A stretch of 64,000 nt of DNA from JBNGOQ01 sp050589645 (GCF_050589645.1 NZ_JBNGOQ010000002.1:620001-684000); one strand, 5' to 3'. Shown: positions 1 to 9,093, counted from the stretch's first letter. A program made the numbers and translations. The notes: generated by a model from the letters alone, not told the origin.

Positions 1-78
1 TCCGACTGAGGCATATAGGGTTGCAATGATAAAAAACCCAAAAATGACCCAGATAAATTCTTGTCCGGTCAGGTGCAT
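1..78 (-). CDS. TauE/SafE-type membrane permease, N-terminal fragment
   Basis: Partial gene running off the left edge; only the first 26 codons are visible. The start is the ATG at 76-78. The peptide begins MHLTGQEF and continues into a hydrophobic segment ending in LYASVG. A first helix followed by A-S-V-G is typical of the sulfite/organosulfonate exporter TauE/SafE family. The start overlaps the end of the moeB-like gene by 10 bases, so the two are probably translationally coupled in the molybdenum-cofactor operon. The family assignment rests on very little sequence. Confidence 0.5.
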   Translation of the reverse strand, partial: MHLTGQEFIWVIFGFFIIATLYASVG

Positions 79-1139
79 GTGGCTAGAAATGTATTAATCC
101 CCCCTAAGATATTGTAAAATACAGTCTCCGGGTATTTTGGACCCAGTTTTTGAATAGCCATTTCGCTCCGCTTCCCGGATTGGCAAAGGAAATATACCGT
201 TTGTTTTAGATTGAGCTCCTGAATTCGATTTTCCAATTCGTCCAAAGGGATATTCAAGGTCAGGGGAAGTTTGTAATCGGCGTATTCCCGCGCGGTCCTT
301 ACATCTATTACCTGAACGGATTTGGAACCCGAAAGCATGGTTTGAAGCTCGTTGACCGTGATGGACGTTACGGAAACGCAAGGTTCCTGTCCATAAGAAT
401 CTTCCAAACGGGTCCTATTGAGATTTGCTGGAATAGCCGTTAGGGATATCTTGTTATATGATTGACTTAACCCATTGAATAATAATAATTTACCTGAAAG
501 TATTTCACCTATTCCTGTAATTATTTTTACCACTTCCAGTGCTTGTAAATTTCCAATAATTCCAGGAATAACTCCCAGAACCCCATGGGTATCACAATTG
601 GGAATCTCCGCTGTGGACGGCATTGTAGGAAAGAGGCAGCGATAGGTAGGGCCGTCCTTATAATTGAAGACGCTCACCTGCCCCTCAAAGGCATGTAGCG
701 CACCATAGACAAAGGGTATCTTTAGTATTACGCAAGTATCATTGATCAGATAACGTGTCGCAAAATTGTCGGTTGCATCTACCACTACATCGTATTCGGC
801 AATAATTCGCAAGGCGTTATCCCGTGTAAGGAAGGTATCGTAGGCGTGCAAATACGTTCCTGAATTTTGTGCCTTTAGCTTTTCCAACATTACTTGGAGT
901 TTAGGCCTACCAATATCGTTTTCACTGTAAAGTACCTGTCGCTGTAAATTGGTCAAATCCACGGAATCCCCTTCTACGAGACCCAAGGTACCCACTCCCA
1001 TGGCATTGAGGTATTGTAGCACGGGAACGCCCAGACCTCCAAGACCTACCACCAGGACCTTCGCCTCTCCCAACTTTAGCTGTGCGGCAAGGCCAAATTC
1101 CTTCAAGCTTGTCTGGCGTATGTATCGGTTACTTGTCAA
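69..1139 (-). CDS. moeB: MoeB/ThiF-family adenylyltransferase with C-terminal rhodanese domain
   Basis: 356 residues. The N-terminal E1-like domain (about 1-240) carries the nucleotide-binding GLGGLG at 32-37 and the DATDN acidic motif at 121-125. The C-terminal rhodanese domain (about 255-356) has the active-site loop CQSGKRS at 319-325. Enzymes of this layout adenylate the C-terminal Gly-Gly of MoaD and may thiolate it for molybdopterin synthase. Placement directly after moaD, moaA and a mobA-like gene supports the MoeB role over ThiF. Oddity: the usual structural zinc site (two CxxC pairs) looks degenerate, since only C168 remains in TYRCLFP and only C254 near the domain boundary. C182 sits where the family's catalytic-type cysteine is expected. 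Its 3' end overlaps the next gene; its start overlaps mobA by 4 bases. Confidence 0.88.
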   Translation of the reverse strand: MTSNRYIRQTSLKEFGLAAQLKLGEAKVLVVGLGGLGVPVLQYLNAMGVGTLGLVEGDSVDLTNLQRQVLYSENDIGRPKLQVMLEKLKAQNSGTYLHAYDTFLTRDNALRIIAEYDVVVDATDNFATRYLINDTCVILKIPFVYGALHAFEGQVSVFNYKDGPTYRCLFPTMPSTAEIPNCDTHGVLGVIPGIIGNLQALEVVKIITGIGEILSGKLLLFNGLSQSYNKISLTAIPANLNRTRLEDSYGQEPCVSVTSITVNELQTMLSGSKSVQVIDVRTAREYADYKLPLTLNIPLDELENRIQELNLKQTVYFLCQSGKRSEMAIQKLGPKYPETVFYNILGGINTFLATCT

Positions 1140-1738
1140 ATCGTGTTCAATTTATGCACCGCTGCTTCGTATTCTTCCTTCGAATTGGCGTTGAGCAATA
1201 CGTGTTCCTCTTCTGGAAATACCAGGGTGGTATTGGAACGAATTAAAAACTTTCTCGGACAGGTACCGTTGCCCTCGTTTAAATACTGAACGGATTCCCG
1301 AAGGCCCACCGGTTCCCAAATGGCTGCCAAGGGTTCCGGTAAACCACTTTCCCTTGTCGCAAAAGCCGTTGCCCACGCATTCTTATTCCTATTGGCCTTC
1401 AACTGATGAAGTGCTTTGAGATCTATCAAGGGTAGATCACAGGCAAGTACCATCCACGCCACCTCGGGATATTGACTGTGTGCGCTTAGTAAGCCATTAT
1501 AGGGCCCTTTGTATTCGTTTTTATCCAAAATGAGGTTCTTACCCCCTGTTAGCATGGCCTCCTGTTCAGGGCGAATGCTCAAAAACACCTTATCACATAC
1601 CTCTTCCAACAGTTGGTACAAATAATCGCGTTGGGGTATATTGTGATAAGCTATGGACCCCTTATCTGTGCCCATGCGGGTGCTTTTGCCCCCGGATAGT
1701 ACTAAGCCGTATATTTTATTTATGTTCTCCATATGCAT
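1136..1738 (-). CDS. mobA: MobA-like molybdenum cofactor nucleotidyltransferase
   Basis: About 200 residues with the N-terminal NTP-binding signature LSGGKSTRMGTDKG and a downstream LACDLPL acidic metal-binding motif, both typical of MobA/MocA-type nucleotidyltransferases, which attach GMP or CMP to molybdopterin. An in-frame TTG lies upstream at 1745-1747, but the ATG at 1736-1738 is preferred; another ATG follows two codons later. It overlaps moeB by 4 bases and follows moaA closely. The neighbouring oxidoreductase is of the xanthine-oxidase family, whose members often use the cytosine form of the cofactor, so a MocA-like CTP specificity cannot be excluded from sequence alone. Confidence 0.85.
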   Translation of the reverse strand: MHMENINKIYGLVLSGGKSTRMGTDKGSIAYHNIPQRDYLYQLLEEVCDKVFLSIRPEQEAMLTGGKNLILDKNEYKGPYNGLLSAHSQYPEVAWMVLACDLPLIDLKALHQLKANRNKNAWATAFATRESGLPEPLAAIWEPVGLRESVQYLNEGNGTCPRKFLIRSNTTLVFPEEEHVLLNANSKEEYEAAVHKLNTI

Positions 1739-1749
1739 ATTTACCAATC

Positions 1750-2745
1750 CTAGCCCCCTATGGAAGTCATGGAACTGTCAAAAACCCCTGTGTGCTTTTC
1801 CTGCGCTTCAAAACCAGTTTTTGCGCGGCTTCCAACAGCCCTAAGGATCTCTTTTTTTACATTTTCCTCCGCATTTTCATTACGCATTAGGGTCCTGAGG
1901 TTCATTTTGGGTTTACCGTACAAACAGGTAATGACATCACCTGTAGCTGAAATCCGGAGTCTGTTGCAACTCCCACAAAAAGTACGGGTAAATGAGGGTA
2001 TGAGACCAAAGGTTCCCGCATGTCCCTTGATCTTGTAGTTGATCGAGGTGGATGTTTTTGGGGATTCCAGTTTTTCAATTTCGGGATACTCGCTCCGGAT
2101 ATGTTCCAGGATACGTTTGTAATCCCATGCAATGGTATTGAATTTCTTGCTGCCGCCATTAAAGGGCATCTCTTCCAAAAAACGCACCGAGACCGGGTAG
2201 TGCTTCATCAATTCCAGGATGGGCAGAATATCCTGGATATTCTGATGCTCCAAGGCGATGAAGTTGATCCGCACGTTAAACCCTTCCGTGATAAGGCGAA
2301 TCAGGTTGTTATGAACGGTGTCATACTGATCCCGCCTGGTAATGCGTTCAAAGGTCTCCCGGTTGATCGCATCCAGACTTACATTAATGTTTTTAATGCC
2401 CAGCTCCTTGAGTTCATCAATATAGGGCCCGATCAAGGTAGCATTGGTGGTAATGGAAATATCCTGCAATCCGTCCAAAGTGCTTAATTGACGTAACAAG
2501 ACCATCAGGTCCTTACGTACAAAGGGTTCTCCTCCAGTTAAACGGATCTTGTCCACGCCCATTTCTACCATAATCTTGCTCAGACGGGCCAACTCATCAA
2601 TGGTGAACAGTTTGTCGTTCTTGGAAAAGTTGATTCCCTCCGAGGGCATGCAATAGTTGCAACGAAGATTGCACCGATCCGTTACGGCCAGTCGCAGGTA
2701 ATTGATTTTTCTATTGTGATTATCTATCAACATAAACGCATCCAT
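1750..2745 (-). CDS. moaA: GTP 3',8-cyclase MoaA (radical SAM)
   Basis: 331 residues from the ATG at 2743-2745 (an in-frame GTG lies at 2761-2763). The radical-SAM cluster motif CNLRCNYC gives cysteines 25, 29 and 32; the second 4Fe-4S cluster is formed by C257, C260 and C274 in the CGSCNRLR...CLYG region. The protein ends in the conserved Gly-Gly tail (SIGG) needed for MoaA activity. It catalyses the first step of molybdopterin synthesis from GTP in the cytoplasm. It starts 7 bases after the moaD stop. No moaC or moaE is visible here, so they must lie outside this window. Confidence 0.97.
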   Translation of the reverse strand: MDAFMLIDNHNRKINYLRLAVTDRCNLRCNYCMPSEGINFSKNDKLFTIDELARLSKIMVEMGVDKIRLTGGEPFVRKDLMVLLRQLSTLDGLQDISITTNATLIGPYIDELKELGIKNINVSLDAINRETFERITRRDQYDTVHNNLIRLITEGFNVRINFIALEHQNIQDILPILELMKHYPVSVRFLEEMPFNGGSKKFNTIAWDYKRILEHIRSEYPEIEKLESPKTSTSINYKIKGHAGTFGLIPSFTRTFCGSCNRLRISATGDVITCLYGKPKMNLRTLMRNENAEENVKKEILRAVGSRAKTGFEAQEKHTGVFDSSMTSIGG

Positions 2746-2752
2746 CTGTGCC

Positions 2753-3007
2753 CTATCCCCCACTTACAGGGGGTATCAGCGCAATTTCATCAAAGGTATC
2801 AATTTTTGTATCATCCTCGGCATAGGCATTGTTTACGGCGATGGCCAGGGAAGAGAGCTTACGAAGCCCTGGATAGGTATTTCCCAAGTACTCCTTAAGC
2901 TCTCCCACGGTCTTGGATTTTTTCCTGCCGAATTCACTGGATGCGGGCATCGACAAGGATGAACTGCCTACGATATCCTTGGTAATGCCAAATAGCAAAA
3001 TAGTCAT
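2753..3007 (-). CDS. moaD: MoaD, molybdopterin synthase sulfur-carrier subunit
   Basis: 84 residues, ubiquitin-like, beginning MTILLFGITK and ending PPVSGG. The C-terminal Gly-Gly is the site that MoeB adenylates and that becomes a thiocarboxylate donating sulfur to precursor Z. Length is typical of MoaD. It lies two bases after the large oxidoreductase subunit and immediately before moaA, so enzyme and cofactor genes are probably co-transcribed. Confidence 0.92.
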   Translation of the reverse strand: MTILLFGITKDIVGSSSLSMPASSEFGRKKSKTVGELKEYLGNTYPGLRKLSSLAIAVNNAYAEDDTKIDTFDEIALIPPVSGG

Positions 3008-3009
3008 AC

Positions 3010-5244
3010 TTATCCTAAAATTTCCTTAGCGGGAACCTGTAAGAGTTCCGGATTCTTGATAAAAGGTTGTTGATAGATTCTTTTCCCCGTTGCTGCTTTT
3101 AAAGCATTGGCCACCGCACCTCCCGCAGGAGGTAATGTGGGTTCCCCAAGTCCCGTAGGCGACAGCTCATTTTTGATAAAATGTGTCTCCACCAGTGGCG
3201 CTTCTTTCATACGAATCAATCGGTACGCATCAAAATTCTTTGTAGTGGGTGCCCCATCCTCAAAGGCGAAGTCGCTATACATGGAATGTCCGACGCCATC
3301 AATTACACCGCCCTCTATTTGGTTTAAAGCACCAAGCGGGTTCACCACAATACCGCAGTCTACCACGCAAGTAATCTTTTTTACGACAGGCTTGCCATCT
3401 TCGATCACCACATCGGCCACTTCAGCAACATGTGAGTTGTGGCAGTAGTAGTTTACGAAGCCCTGGTAGGTCCCTTCCGATTTAGTGCCCCATCCGGATT
3501 TTTCCACGGCGGTCTTGATTACTTTTTCCATACGTTCCGGATCGTACTGGATACGTTCGTCCGTGGTTCCCTTAACCTTTTGGAGCAGGTCCAGACGAAG
3601 CTGAATACGATCTACTTCCATCAACTCGGCGAGCTCATCAAAGAAGCTCTGTTCGGCATAAGCGAGGAAATTGGTGTACGGGGCGCGCCAGGCTCCGGTA
3701 GTGACATTACTGTCATAGTTGGCAACGTCTACTTGATAGTTTTCAATGGCGCCTGCAGGGAAAAAGTTCGGTATCAACCCGTACATATTGGAATTGATCG
3801 ACGCTTCTTTTAGATGATAACCCGTAACCTTTCCATCCTTGATGGAAGCTTTGATCCTATATTTGATGGACGGACGATAAATGCCCGTGGACATATCATC
3901 TTCCCTTGTAGAAACCATTTTGACCGGTTTCTTTATGGCATCGGATATCTCCGTTGCCTCGAGTACAAAATCCCCATAAAGCCTTCTTCCAAAGCCTCCA
4001 CCCATACGGGTCATCTCCAGATGCACATCGGTAGCTTCCCGGCCCAGCATCTTGGCTGCAAAGTTTGCCGTGCCCTCGGGCGTCTGTATGGGGCCTACCA
4101 AATGGATCTTCTCATCGGTGACATTGGCATAGAAATTCATGGGTTCCATGCAGTTATGTGGAAGAAAGGGCGATTCATAGGTGCGTTCCAAAGTCTGATC
4201 GGCCTGTGCAAAGGCTTTCTTTACATCACCATCGGAACGGAGCGTTTCGAAAGTGTTGCCATCCAAGAGGCCCATCAACTGTTCGTTCTGAAATTCCGTA
4301 CTTTCCATAGGGGTACCATCGGTCCAGGTGGCCTTTATTGCCTTCTTGGCCTTCATGGCTTCCCAAGTAGTTTTGGCCACAACAGCGACCTTGTCACTCG
4401 CCACGATCATATTCTGCAATCTGGGAATCTCCTCGAACAGGCTCTGTGCTTTTGCACCAATGCGTACCACATCTATTACTCCCGGCATGGCCCTGGCCTC
4501 TGTATCGTCATAGGATTCCAATACCTTTCCAAAAGCTGGTGGACGAAGTACGCAGGCATATACCATACCCTCGGCCTTATAATCCAACCCGAACAAGGGT
4601 TTTCCAGTGATGATCTTATCGATATCCACATTGCCGGCATCCTTGCCAATAATCTTATAATCCTTGGGTTCCTTTAAAGTAACATCTTCCGGAACTTCCA
4701 GCGCAGATGCCTCCTTTACCACATCGCCATAGCCCAACGTCTCCCCCTTCGTATTGGTGATGACACCCTCACTGGTGGTACATTCCGATGCATCTACCCC
4801 CCATTTGGCGGCTGCTGCGTTCACCAGCATTTGTCGGGCTGTGGCACCCGTCTGCCGCAGGGCGTCCCAACCAAAACGAATGGACTGACTTCCCCCCGCC
4901 ACTTGTCGCGTATAATTATTGGTGTCCAGGATGCCTTGTTGCACAAAGACGTTGTCCCATGCCACGTCCAATTCCTCTGCAATGATCATGGGCATGGAGG
5001 TCTTTACGCCCTGTCCAATTTCCGGATTCGGAGAGAAAATAGTAACGGCACCGTTATCCGCTATTTTGATAAAGGCATTAAAGTCGTTGAAGTTAAGTTG
5101 AGAAATATCAATGGGCGGCGCTGCTTTAGGTTTACAGGCCTGGAACAGATTAAACCCAATTAAGAGTCCGCCGCTCGCCAAGGAAGAAGTTCGTATAAAG
5201 GACCTTCTGCTAAAGGTTATGGATGATGATGTTGATGTTGACAT
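3010..5244 (-). CDS. Molybdopterin-binding aldehyde/isoquinoline-type oxidoreductase, large subunit (Tat-exported)
   Basis: About 744 residues of the xanthine dehydrogenase/aldehyde oxidase family, closest in layout to the beta subunit of isoquinoline 1-oxidoreductase. The ATG at 5242-5244 is preferred because it gives a standard twin-arginine signal (SRRSFI at residues 12-17, followed by a hydrophobic stretch and A-C-K). An upstream in-frame ATG at 5287-5289 would only add 15 atypical residues. The C-terminal GLGEPTLPPAGGAVANAL contains the family's catalytic glutamate context. Together with the 2Fe-2S subunit encoded just upstream it should oxidise aldehydes or N-heterocycles in the periplasm. 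No FAD subunit gene is present, as usual for IorAB-type enzymes. The substrate is unknown. Confidence 0.9.
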   Translation of the reverse strand: MSTSTSSSITFSRRSFIRTSSLASGGLLIGFNLFQACKPKAAPPIDISQLNFNDFNAFIKIADNGAVTIFSPNPEIGQGVKTSMPMIIAEELDVAWDNVFVQQGILDTNNYTRQVAGGSQSIRFGWDALRQTGATARQMLVNAAAAKWGVDASECTTSEGVITNTKGETLGYGDVVKEASALEVPEDVTLKEPKDYKIIGKDAGNVDIDKIITGKPLFGLDYKAEGMVYACVLRPPAFGKVLESYDDTEARAMPGVIDVVRIGAKAQSLFEEIPRLQNMIVASDKVAVVAKTTWEAMKAKKAIKATWTDGTPMESTEFQNEQLMGLLDGNTFETLRSDGDVKKAFAQADQTLERTYESPFLPHNCMEPMNFYANVTDEKIHLVGPIQTPEGTANFAAKMLGREATDVHLEMTRMGGGFGRRLYGDFVLEATEISDAIKKPVKMVSTREDDMSTGIYRPSIKYRIKASIKDGKVTGYHLKEASINSNMYGLIPNFFPAGAIENYQVDVANYDSNVTTGAWRAPYTNFLAYAEQSFFDELAELMEVDRIQLRLDLLQKVKGTTDERIQYDPERMEKVIKTAVEKSGWGTKSEGTYQGFVNYYCHNSHVAEVADVVIEDGKPVVKKITCVVDCGIVVNPLGALNQIEGGVIDGVGHSMYSDFAFEDGAPTTKNFDAYRLIRMKEAPLVETHFIKNELSPTGLGEPTLPPAGGAVANALKAATGKRIYQQPFIKNPELLQVPAKEILG

Positions 5245-5298
5245 GTTGAAAGTGTTTTTGATTGGACTCCCCGCTATAAGGAATTTCAATACCGTTGA

Positions 5299-5760
5299 TT
5301 AACTCATTTTTTCTGCAGCAATTCCCACCGCTTTATGGATACGGTTATAGGATGCGCACCTACAGATGTTGCCATGCATGGCATTCTTGATTTCCTCCGA
5401 GCTAGGACTTGGATTCTTTTCCAAAAAGGCGGAAGCGGTCATGATCTGTCCGGCTTGGCAGTAGCCGCACTGAGGTACGTCCACTTCTTTCCAGGCTTGT
5501 TGCACCGGATGCGACCCATCGGCGGATAGCCCCTCAATGGTAATCAGGGACTTGCCCTCTACCTGGGCCATGGTCAGGGAACAACTGCGAACGGCCTCGC
5601 CATCCAAATGAATGGTGCAGGCCCCGCATTGTGCGATGCCGCAACCAAACTTGGTACCCACCAAATTCATGTGGTCCCTTAGAACCCAAAGGACAGGAGT
5701 GTCCTCGCTGGCTTCCACGGTATGTGACTCGCCATTTACTTTTAACTGATACGTTGGCAT
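5299..5760 (-). CDS. (2Fe-2S)-binding small subunit of the molybdenum oxidoreductase
   Basis: 153 residues. An N-terminal plant-type ferredoxin domain has cysteines at 40, 45, 48 and 60 (FGCGIAQCGACTI...C), and the C-terminal helical 2Fe-2S domain has C98, C101, C133 and C135 (CGYCQAGQ...ICRCASY). This eight-cysteine pattern is that of CoxS/IorA-type subunits, which carry electrons from the molybdenum site. It is the first gene of the operon. It has no signal peptide of its own, while the large subunit has a Tat signal, so the pair is probably assembled in the cytoplasm and exported together. Confidence 0.95.
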   Translation of the reverse strand: MPTYQLKVNGESHTVEASEDTPVLWVLRDHMNLVGTKFGCGIAQCGACTIHLDGEAVRSCSLTMAQVEGKSLITIEGLSADGSHPVQQAWKEVDVPQCGYCQAGQIMTASAFLEKNPSPSSEEIKNAMHGNICRCASYNRIHKAVGIAAEKMS

Positions 5761-5888
5761 AATGGAATTTTTTAGATTATTGGATTGTTGTTAGTTCATT
5801 TCCCTACAAGGTACCAAAAATAAAACCCAACTATTTTCACTTTAACAGTGGAGGATTTCAATTTAACAATTCTTTATCATTGCCCTCG

Positions 5889-6830
5889 TTACTCCGCCCG
5901 GGTGATTTTATCGCGCAGCGTTCTCCAGGTCACCAAAACAATATTTTGTTCCTTTAAAGCGGCAGCACATTCCTTGCTTGTAAAAAAATCATAATCGGCC
6001 TGCCGCCATGCAGCACCCCAATGCGGGTGGTCTACCGTAACGGCCTTCATTTCAGTGTCGTCATAGGCTAAGTGGATCAAGAGGCAGTTGAGTCCGGGCT
6101 GGAGCCCTTTAAAGACCTCCAGGTAGTACTGGGCCATCCCTTTTTCATAATCGGGCGGAAGAGCTGTATAAATCTGGTCAACTATGACGTCCTTATCATT
6201 CAGGAGTTGGGGTATGCCCACCTCTCCCATTGCTTGCACCCGTTGGTCCAACAATACGGGAAGCTTAAACTCTTGTCCCACCTTGATATAAGCGGCAAGG
6301 TAGTCTGGGCGACTTACCGCAGCGCCCATATGTGCGTCCAAATGGGTAACATCTATCCCAAAACGATAGGCCTTTTTTACCTGGTTGCGCAATTCGATGG
6401 CTACCTCCGAAGCGGTTCCATACATACCCAAACTATCCACTGCCGAATAAAAATACCCATCCTTGTTCACCAGACTGGGAACCGAATCCCTAGAGGTAAC
6501 CGGGCCCCATTTATAATATTTCCATTCGCTAGTGAGCGTAAGGTGCAACCCAAGATCTTGTGTTTTGTTTTCCCGTGCATAGGCCGCAATTTCCGGAAAC
6601 CAGGGACAAGGAACCATGATACTGGCAGAGTTCACCGGACTCTCCTCCAGCCCCGAAATGCTCGCTTTGTTTTCCGAATGGGTAACGCCCAAGTCATCAG
6701 CATGGATGATGAGGAGTTTGGCATCGGCGGGGTACCCCAAACGCTCCGCGATTGTTTGGTTTTGGGCAAAGACCGAACTAAGGCCAAAAAGCAGTGCATA
6801 CCCTAAAGCGTGTAATTTCCTGTTGTTCAT
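5889..6830 (-). CDS. Secreted YdjC/ChbG-family carbohydrate deacetylase-like protein
   Basis: About 313 residues from the ATG at 6828-6830, which places a signal peptide (MNNRKLHALGYALLFGLSSVFAQ) at the N terminus; a longer in-frame start at 6884 exists. The mature protein has LLIIHADDLG, GLHLTLTSEW and THLDAHMG, which supply the Asp/His metal ligands of YdjC-like (ChbG/HpnK) deacetylases. These remove N-acetyl groups from sugars. The signal peptide suggests periplasmic action on an oligosaccharide. It is a single gene, divergent from the vWA lipoprotein; the substrate is unknown. Confidence 0.85.
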   Translation of the reverse strand: MNNRKLHALGYALLFGLSSVFAQNQTIAERLGYPADAKLLIIHADDLGVTHSENKASISGLEESPVNSASIMVPCPWFPEIAAYARENKTQDLGLHLTLTSEWKYYKWGPVTSRDSVPSLVNKDGYFYSAVDSLGMYGTASEVAIELRNQVKKAYRFGIDVTHLDAHMGAAVSRPDYLAAYIKVGQEFKLPVLLDQRVQAMGEVGIPQLLNDKDVIVDQIYTALPPDYEKGMAQYYLEVFKGLQPGLNCLLIHLAYDDTEMKAVTVDHPHWGAAWRQADYDFFTSKECAAALKEQNIVLVTWRTLRDKITRAE

Positions 6831-6965
6831 ATGTGTTGATTTATCCAAGAAAGCTACAAAAATATTTGCGTTCCCCTTTAACATTGTTTAACAATCTTTC
6901 TTGGCAGCTACCATAATTTAAGCGGTTTTTGGTCGTTGTGCTAAAGGAACATAAAAACTTTGAAA

Positions 6966-8054
6966 ATGAAACCATACGCTAAGCTATTCACTGCTTTTTG
7001 CAGTTTTGTTTTGCTATTTTCCTGTGGGAACGCAGATGATGATGTGAATTTTGATTTTGGCCAAGGCGGCCTCGGCCTGGGCAAACCGGTGGATGATTGC
7101 CTTGCCCTAGGTGAAGATCAACTGATCCTATCCATTCAAGATCAATTTACCACCCCACCCGGTAAGGTATCTATTCTCTTTAAAGTGTCGGATACCAATG
7201 GCAGCCCAGTTTCGGGCCTAACGGCAGACCAGTTTACGATATTTGAACAGGGACGGAACGATGATTGTTTCAATACCATCTCCACTTCGGAGTCCCTGGC
7301 CCGTATCTCTCCCAACTCCCAAGTTTTCAACAACAACACACTTTTGGTGCTCGATTTGAGCAACAGTGTATTGAGCAGTAGTTTGGAAGAGCTCAAAACG
7401 GCTTCCATAAGTTTTATCGATAAGGTTATCCCCGCAGCAGAGACGGACTCGTTTAAAATGGCCATTTATTGGTTCGATGGGGAGGACGAACTACATTTGT
7501 TGAACCCACTTACCTCCTCCAAAACCGAACTGACCAATGCTATTGAAGGGATAGGTCCGGATATCAGCAATGATCCCTCCACCGATTTGTACGGTGCGGT
7601 CATAAAATCTACCGATATCGCTGAAGGGCTACTGCGAGAAAACAGTAACAACAAAATCATAGGTGCGGCCTCCATTGTGGTGTTTACAGACGGCACGGAT
7701 CAGGCTTCCCGTTTTACCGAAAGGGATGCGTTGAACAAAGTGAACGGGGCAAACCCCAATATTTCCTTTTTCACTATAGGCCTTGGCAGCGAAATAGATA
7801 CGCAGATCTTGGCAGATATCGGTAAGACCTTTAGCGTGTTCGCGGGAAATGCTGCAGAACTCGAAACTACCTTTAACGATATCTCCTTTAGAGTGGCCGA
7901 ACAGGCCAACAGCTTTTATCTTTTTGAGTATTGCACGCCAAAACGGGACGGCAGTGGTGAGAACAACCTGGCCATACAGGTGAAGGACGGGAGTCAGCAA
8001 GGTGCCGTACAGACCAAGTTCAGTGCCAATGGTTTTACTGGCGGTTGTGAATGA
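6966..8054 (+). CDS. von Willebrand factor A-domain lipoprotein
   Basis: About 362 residues. A lipoprotein signal ends in LLFSC. An Ig-like segment follows (about residues 50-110), then a vWA domain that opens with LLVLDLSNSVLSS, whose D-x-S-x-S is an intact MIDAS metal site; VVFTDGTD is the later strand. The C terminus is cysteine-containing. Metal-dependent protein binding at the outer membrane is the family expectation; the ligand is unknown. The ATG at 6966 is chosen over an in-frame TTG two codons upstream. It is monocistronic, followed by a clear terminator. Confidence 0.8.
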   Translation: MKPYAKLFTAFCSFVLLFSCGNADDDVNFDFGQGGLGLGKPVDDCLALGEDQLILSIQDQFTTPPGKVSILFKVSDTNGSPVSGLTADQFTIFEQGRNDDCFNTISTSESLARISPNSQVFNNNTLLVLDLSNSVLSSSLEELKTASISFIDKVIPAAETDSFKMAIYWFDGEDELHLLNPLTSSKTELTNAIEGIGPDISNDPSTDLYGAVIKSTDIAEGLLRENSNNKIIGAASIVVFTDGTDQASRFTERDALNKVNGANPNISFFTIGLGSEIDTQILADIGKTFSVFAGNAAELETTFNDISFRVAEQANSFYLFEYCTPKRDGSGENNLAIQVKDGSQQGAVQTKFSANGFTGGCE

Positions 8055-8082
8055 CCTCAAAATCCATGTGACTAAAATATAA

Positions 8083-8110
8083 AGAGGTGCTGCAAGGCGC
8101 CTCTTTTTTT
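8083..8110 (+). terminator. Rho-independent terminator after the vWA gene
   Basis: Stem GAGGTGC / GCGCCTC (one G-T wobble) with a short loop, followed directly by a run of eight T. It sits 30 bases after the stop of the vWA lipoprotein. Confidence 0.85.
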
Positions 8111-8212
8111 GCTGGGCACATAAGTGGGAATTTTTTTGTTCGCTAACGTCTTTTCTTCGATCAGCTACGTATAATAAGAGGAACCTTAACTATTAATTTA
8201 AAGAAGAACGTA

Positions 8213-9040
8213 ATGAAAAGATTAACCGTAACGGGCGCAGCGCTCTGTATTGTACTAGCTTCATGTGTATCCAAGAAAAAATATGTGGCCTTGGAAGACA
8301 ATTTGGCAACTACCCAAAGCCAATTGACCAAGACCCAAGTTGAAAAGGAGGAACTGGAAGCCAAAGTTTCCAAGATTGAAGCGCGGGTTGCCGAATACAA
8401 CGAAAGAATAAACTCCCTTAAGGAAATGAACGATGGTCAAATGACTTCCGTGGACGACCTTACCGTAATGAGCAACAATACCAAGGAAAAAATGAGGACC
8501 ACACTTAGCAAGGTGGATCCCAGTGAATTGGCCAACGCCAAGACGCTGGAGGATTCCATCAACCTTGCGGTTTCCTATAACCTTAAGAAATCCATTGCGG
8601 ATGAGGACGACGATGTGGATGTGAATATTGACAAGACCGTGGTGATGATCAATATTTCGGACAAACTATTGTTTAAGAGCGGAAGCTACAAAGTAAGCAG
8701 CAAGGCCGACAACATTCTGGGCAAATTGGCCGAGGTAATCAATTCTGAGCCTAGCATGGAAGTGATGGTGGAGGGCCATACAGATTCAAAGACCATTAGC
8801 ACGGAATTGTTCCGCGACAACTGGGACCTTAGTGTAAAAAGGGCCACGTCTATCGTGAGAATCCTTCAGGAGGAGTACCAGGTAGACCCTGCGCGTTTGA
8901 TTGCGGCCGGAAGAAGCAGTTATATTCCCTTGGTTGAAAATGACACAGAGGAGAACAGGTCTAAAAACCGACGTACCCGTATTGTAATCATACCGAATTT
9001 GGACAAATTCTTTGCGCTTTTGGATTCTGAAAGCCTATAG
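8213..9040 (+). CDS. OmpA-family peptidoglycan-binding lipoprotein
   Basis: 275 residues. The lipoprotein signal ends in VLASC. A heptad-rich coiled-coil region (about 25-85) precedes a C-terminal OmpA domain (about 140-265) with the motifs VEGHTDSK, NWDLSVKRA, and NRRTRIVI, which contain the Asp and Arg that bind diaminopimelate in peptidoglycan. It probably tethers the outer membrane to the wall. It is monocistronic, with terminators on both sides. Confidence 0.92.
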   Translation: MKRLTVTGAALCIVLASCVSKKKYVALEDNLATTQSQLTKTQVEKEELEAKVSKIEARVAEYNERINSLKEMNDGQMTSVDDLTVMSNNTKEKMRTTLSKVDPSELANAKTLEDSINLAVSYNLKKSIADEDDDVDVNIDKTVVMINISDKLLFKSGSYKVSSKADNILGKLAEVINSEPSMEVMVEGHTDSKTISTELFRDNWDLSVKRATSIVRILQEEYQVDPARLIAAGRSSYIPLVENDTEENRSKNRRTRIVIIPNLDKFFALLDSESL

Positions 9041-9060
9041 GAATAACGTAACCTAAGGGA

Positions 9061-9093
9061 AAGGGCCGAATCATACCATTCGGCCCTTTTTTT
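9061..9093 (+). terminator. Rho-independent terminator after the OmpA gene
   Basis: Perfect 11-bp stem (9061-9071 with 9078-9088), a 6-base loop, and a T run. It lies 20 bases after the OmpA stop. Confidence 0.95.

Noticed and set aside
2020..2487. 155-codon frame opposite moaA
   Set aside because: Antisense to a gene with complete catalytic motifs; no family resemblance.
3814..4677. Long open frame of 287 codons on the plus strand, opposite the molybdenum oxidoreductase
   Set aside because: It is antisense to a fully supported gene and its translation has no recognisable domain or signal; such frames are common opposite G/C-rich third positions.
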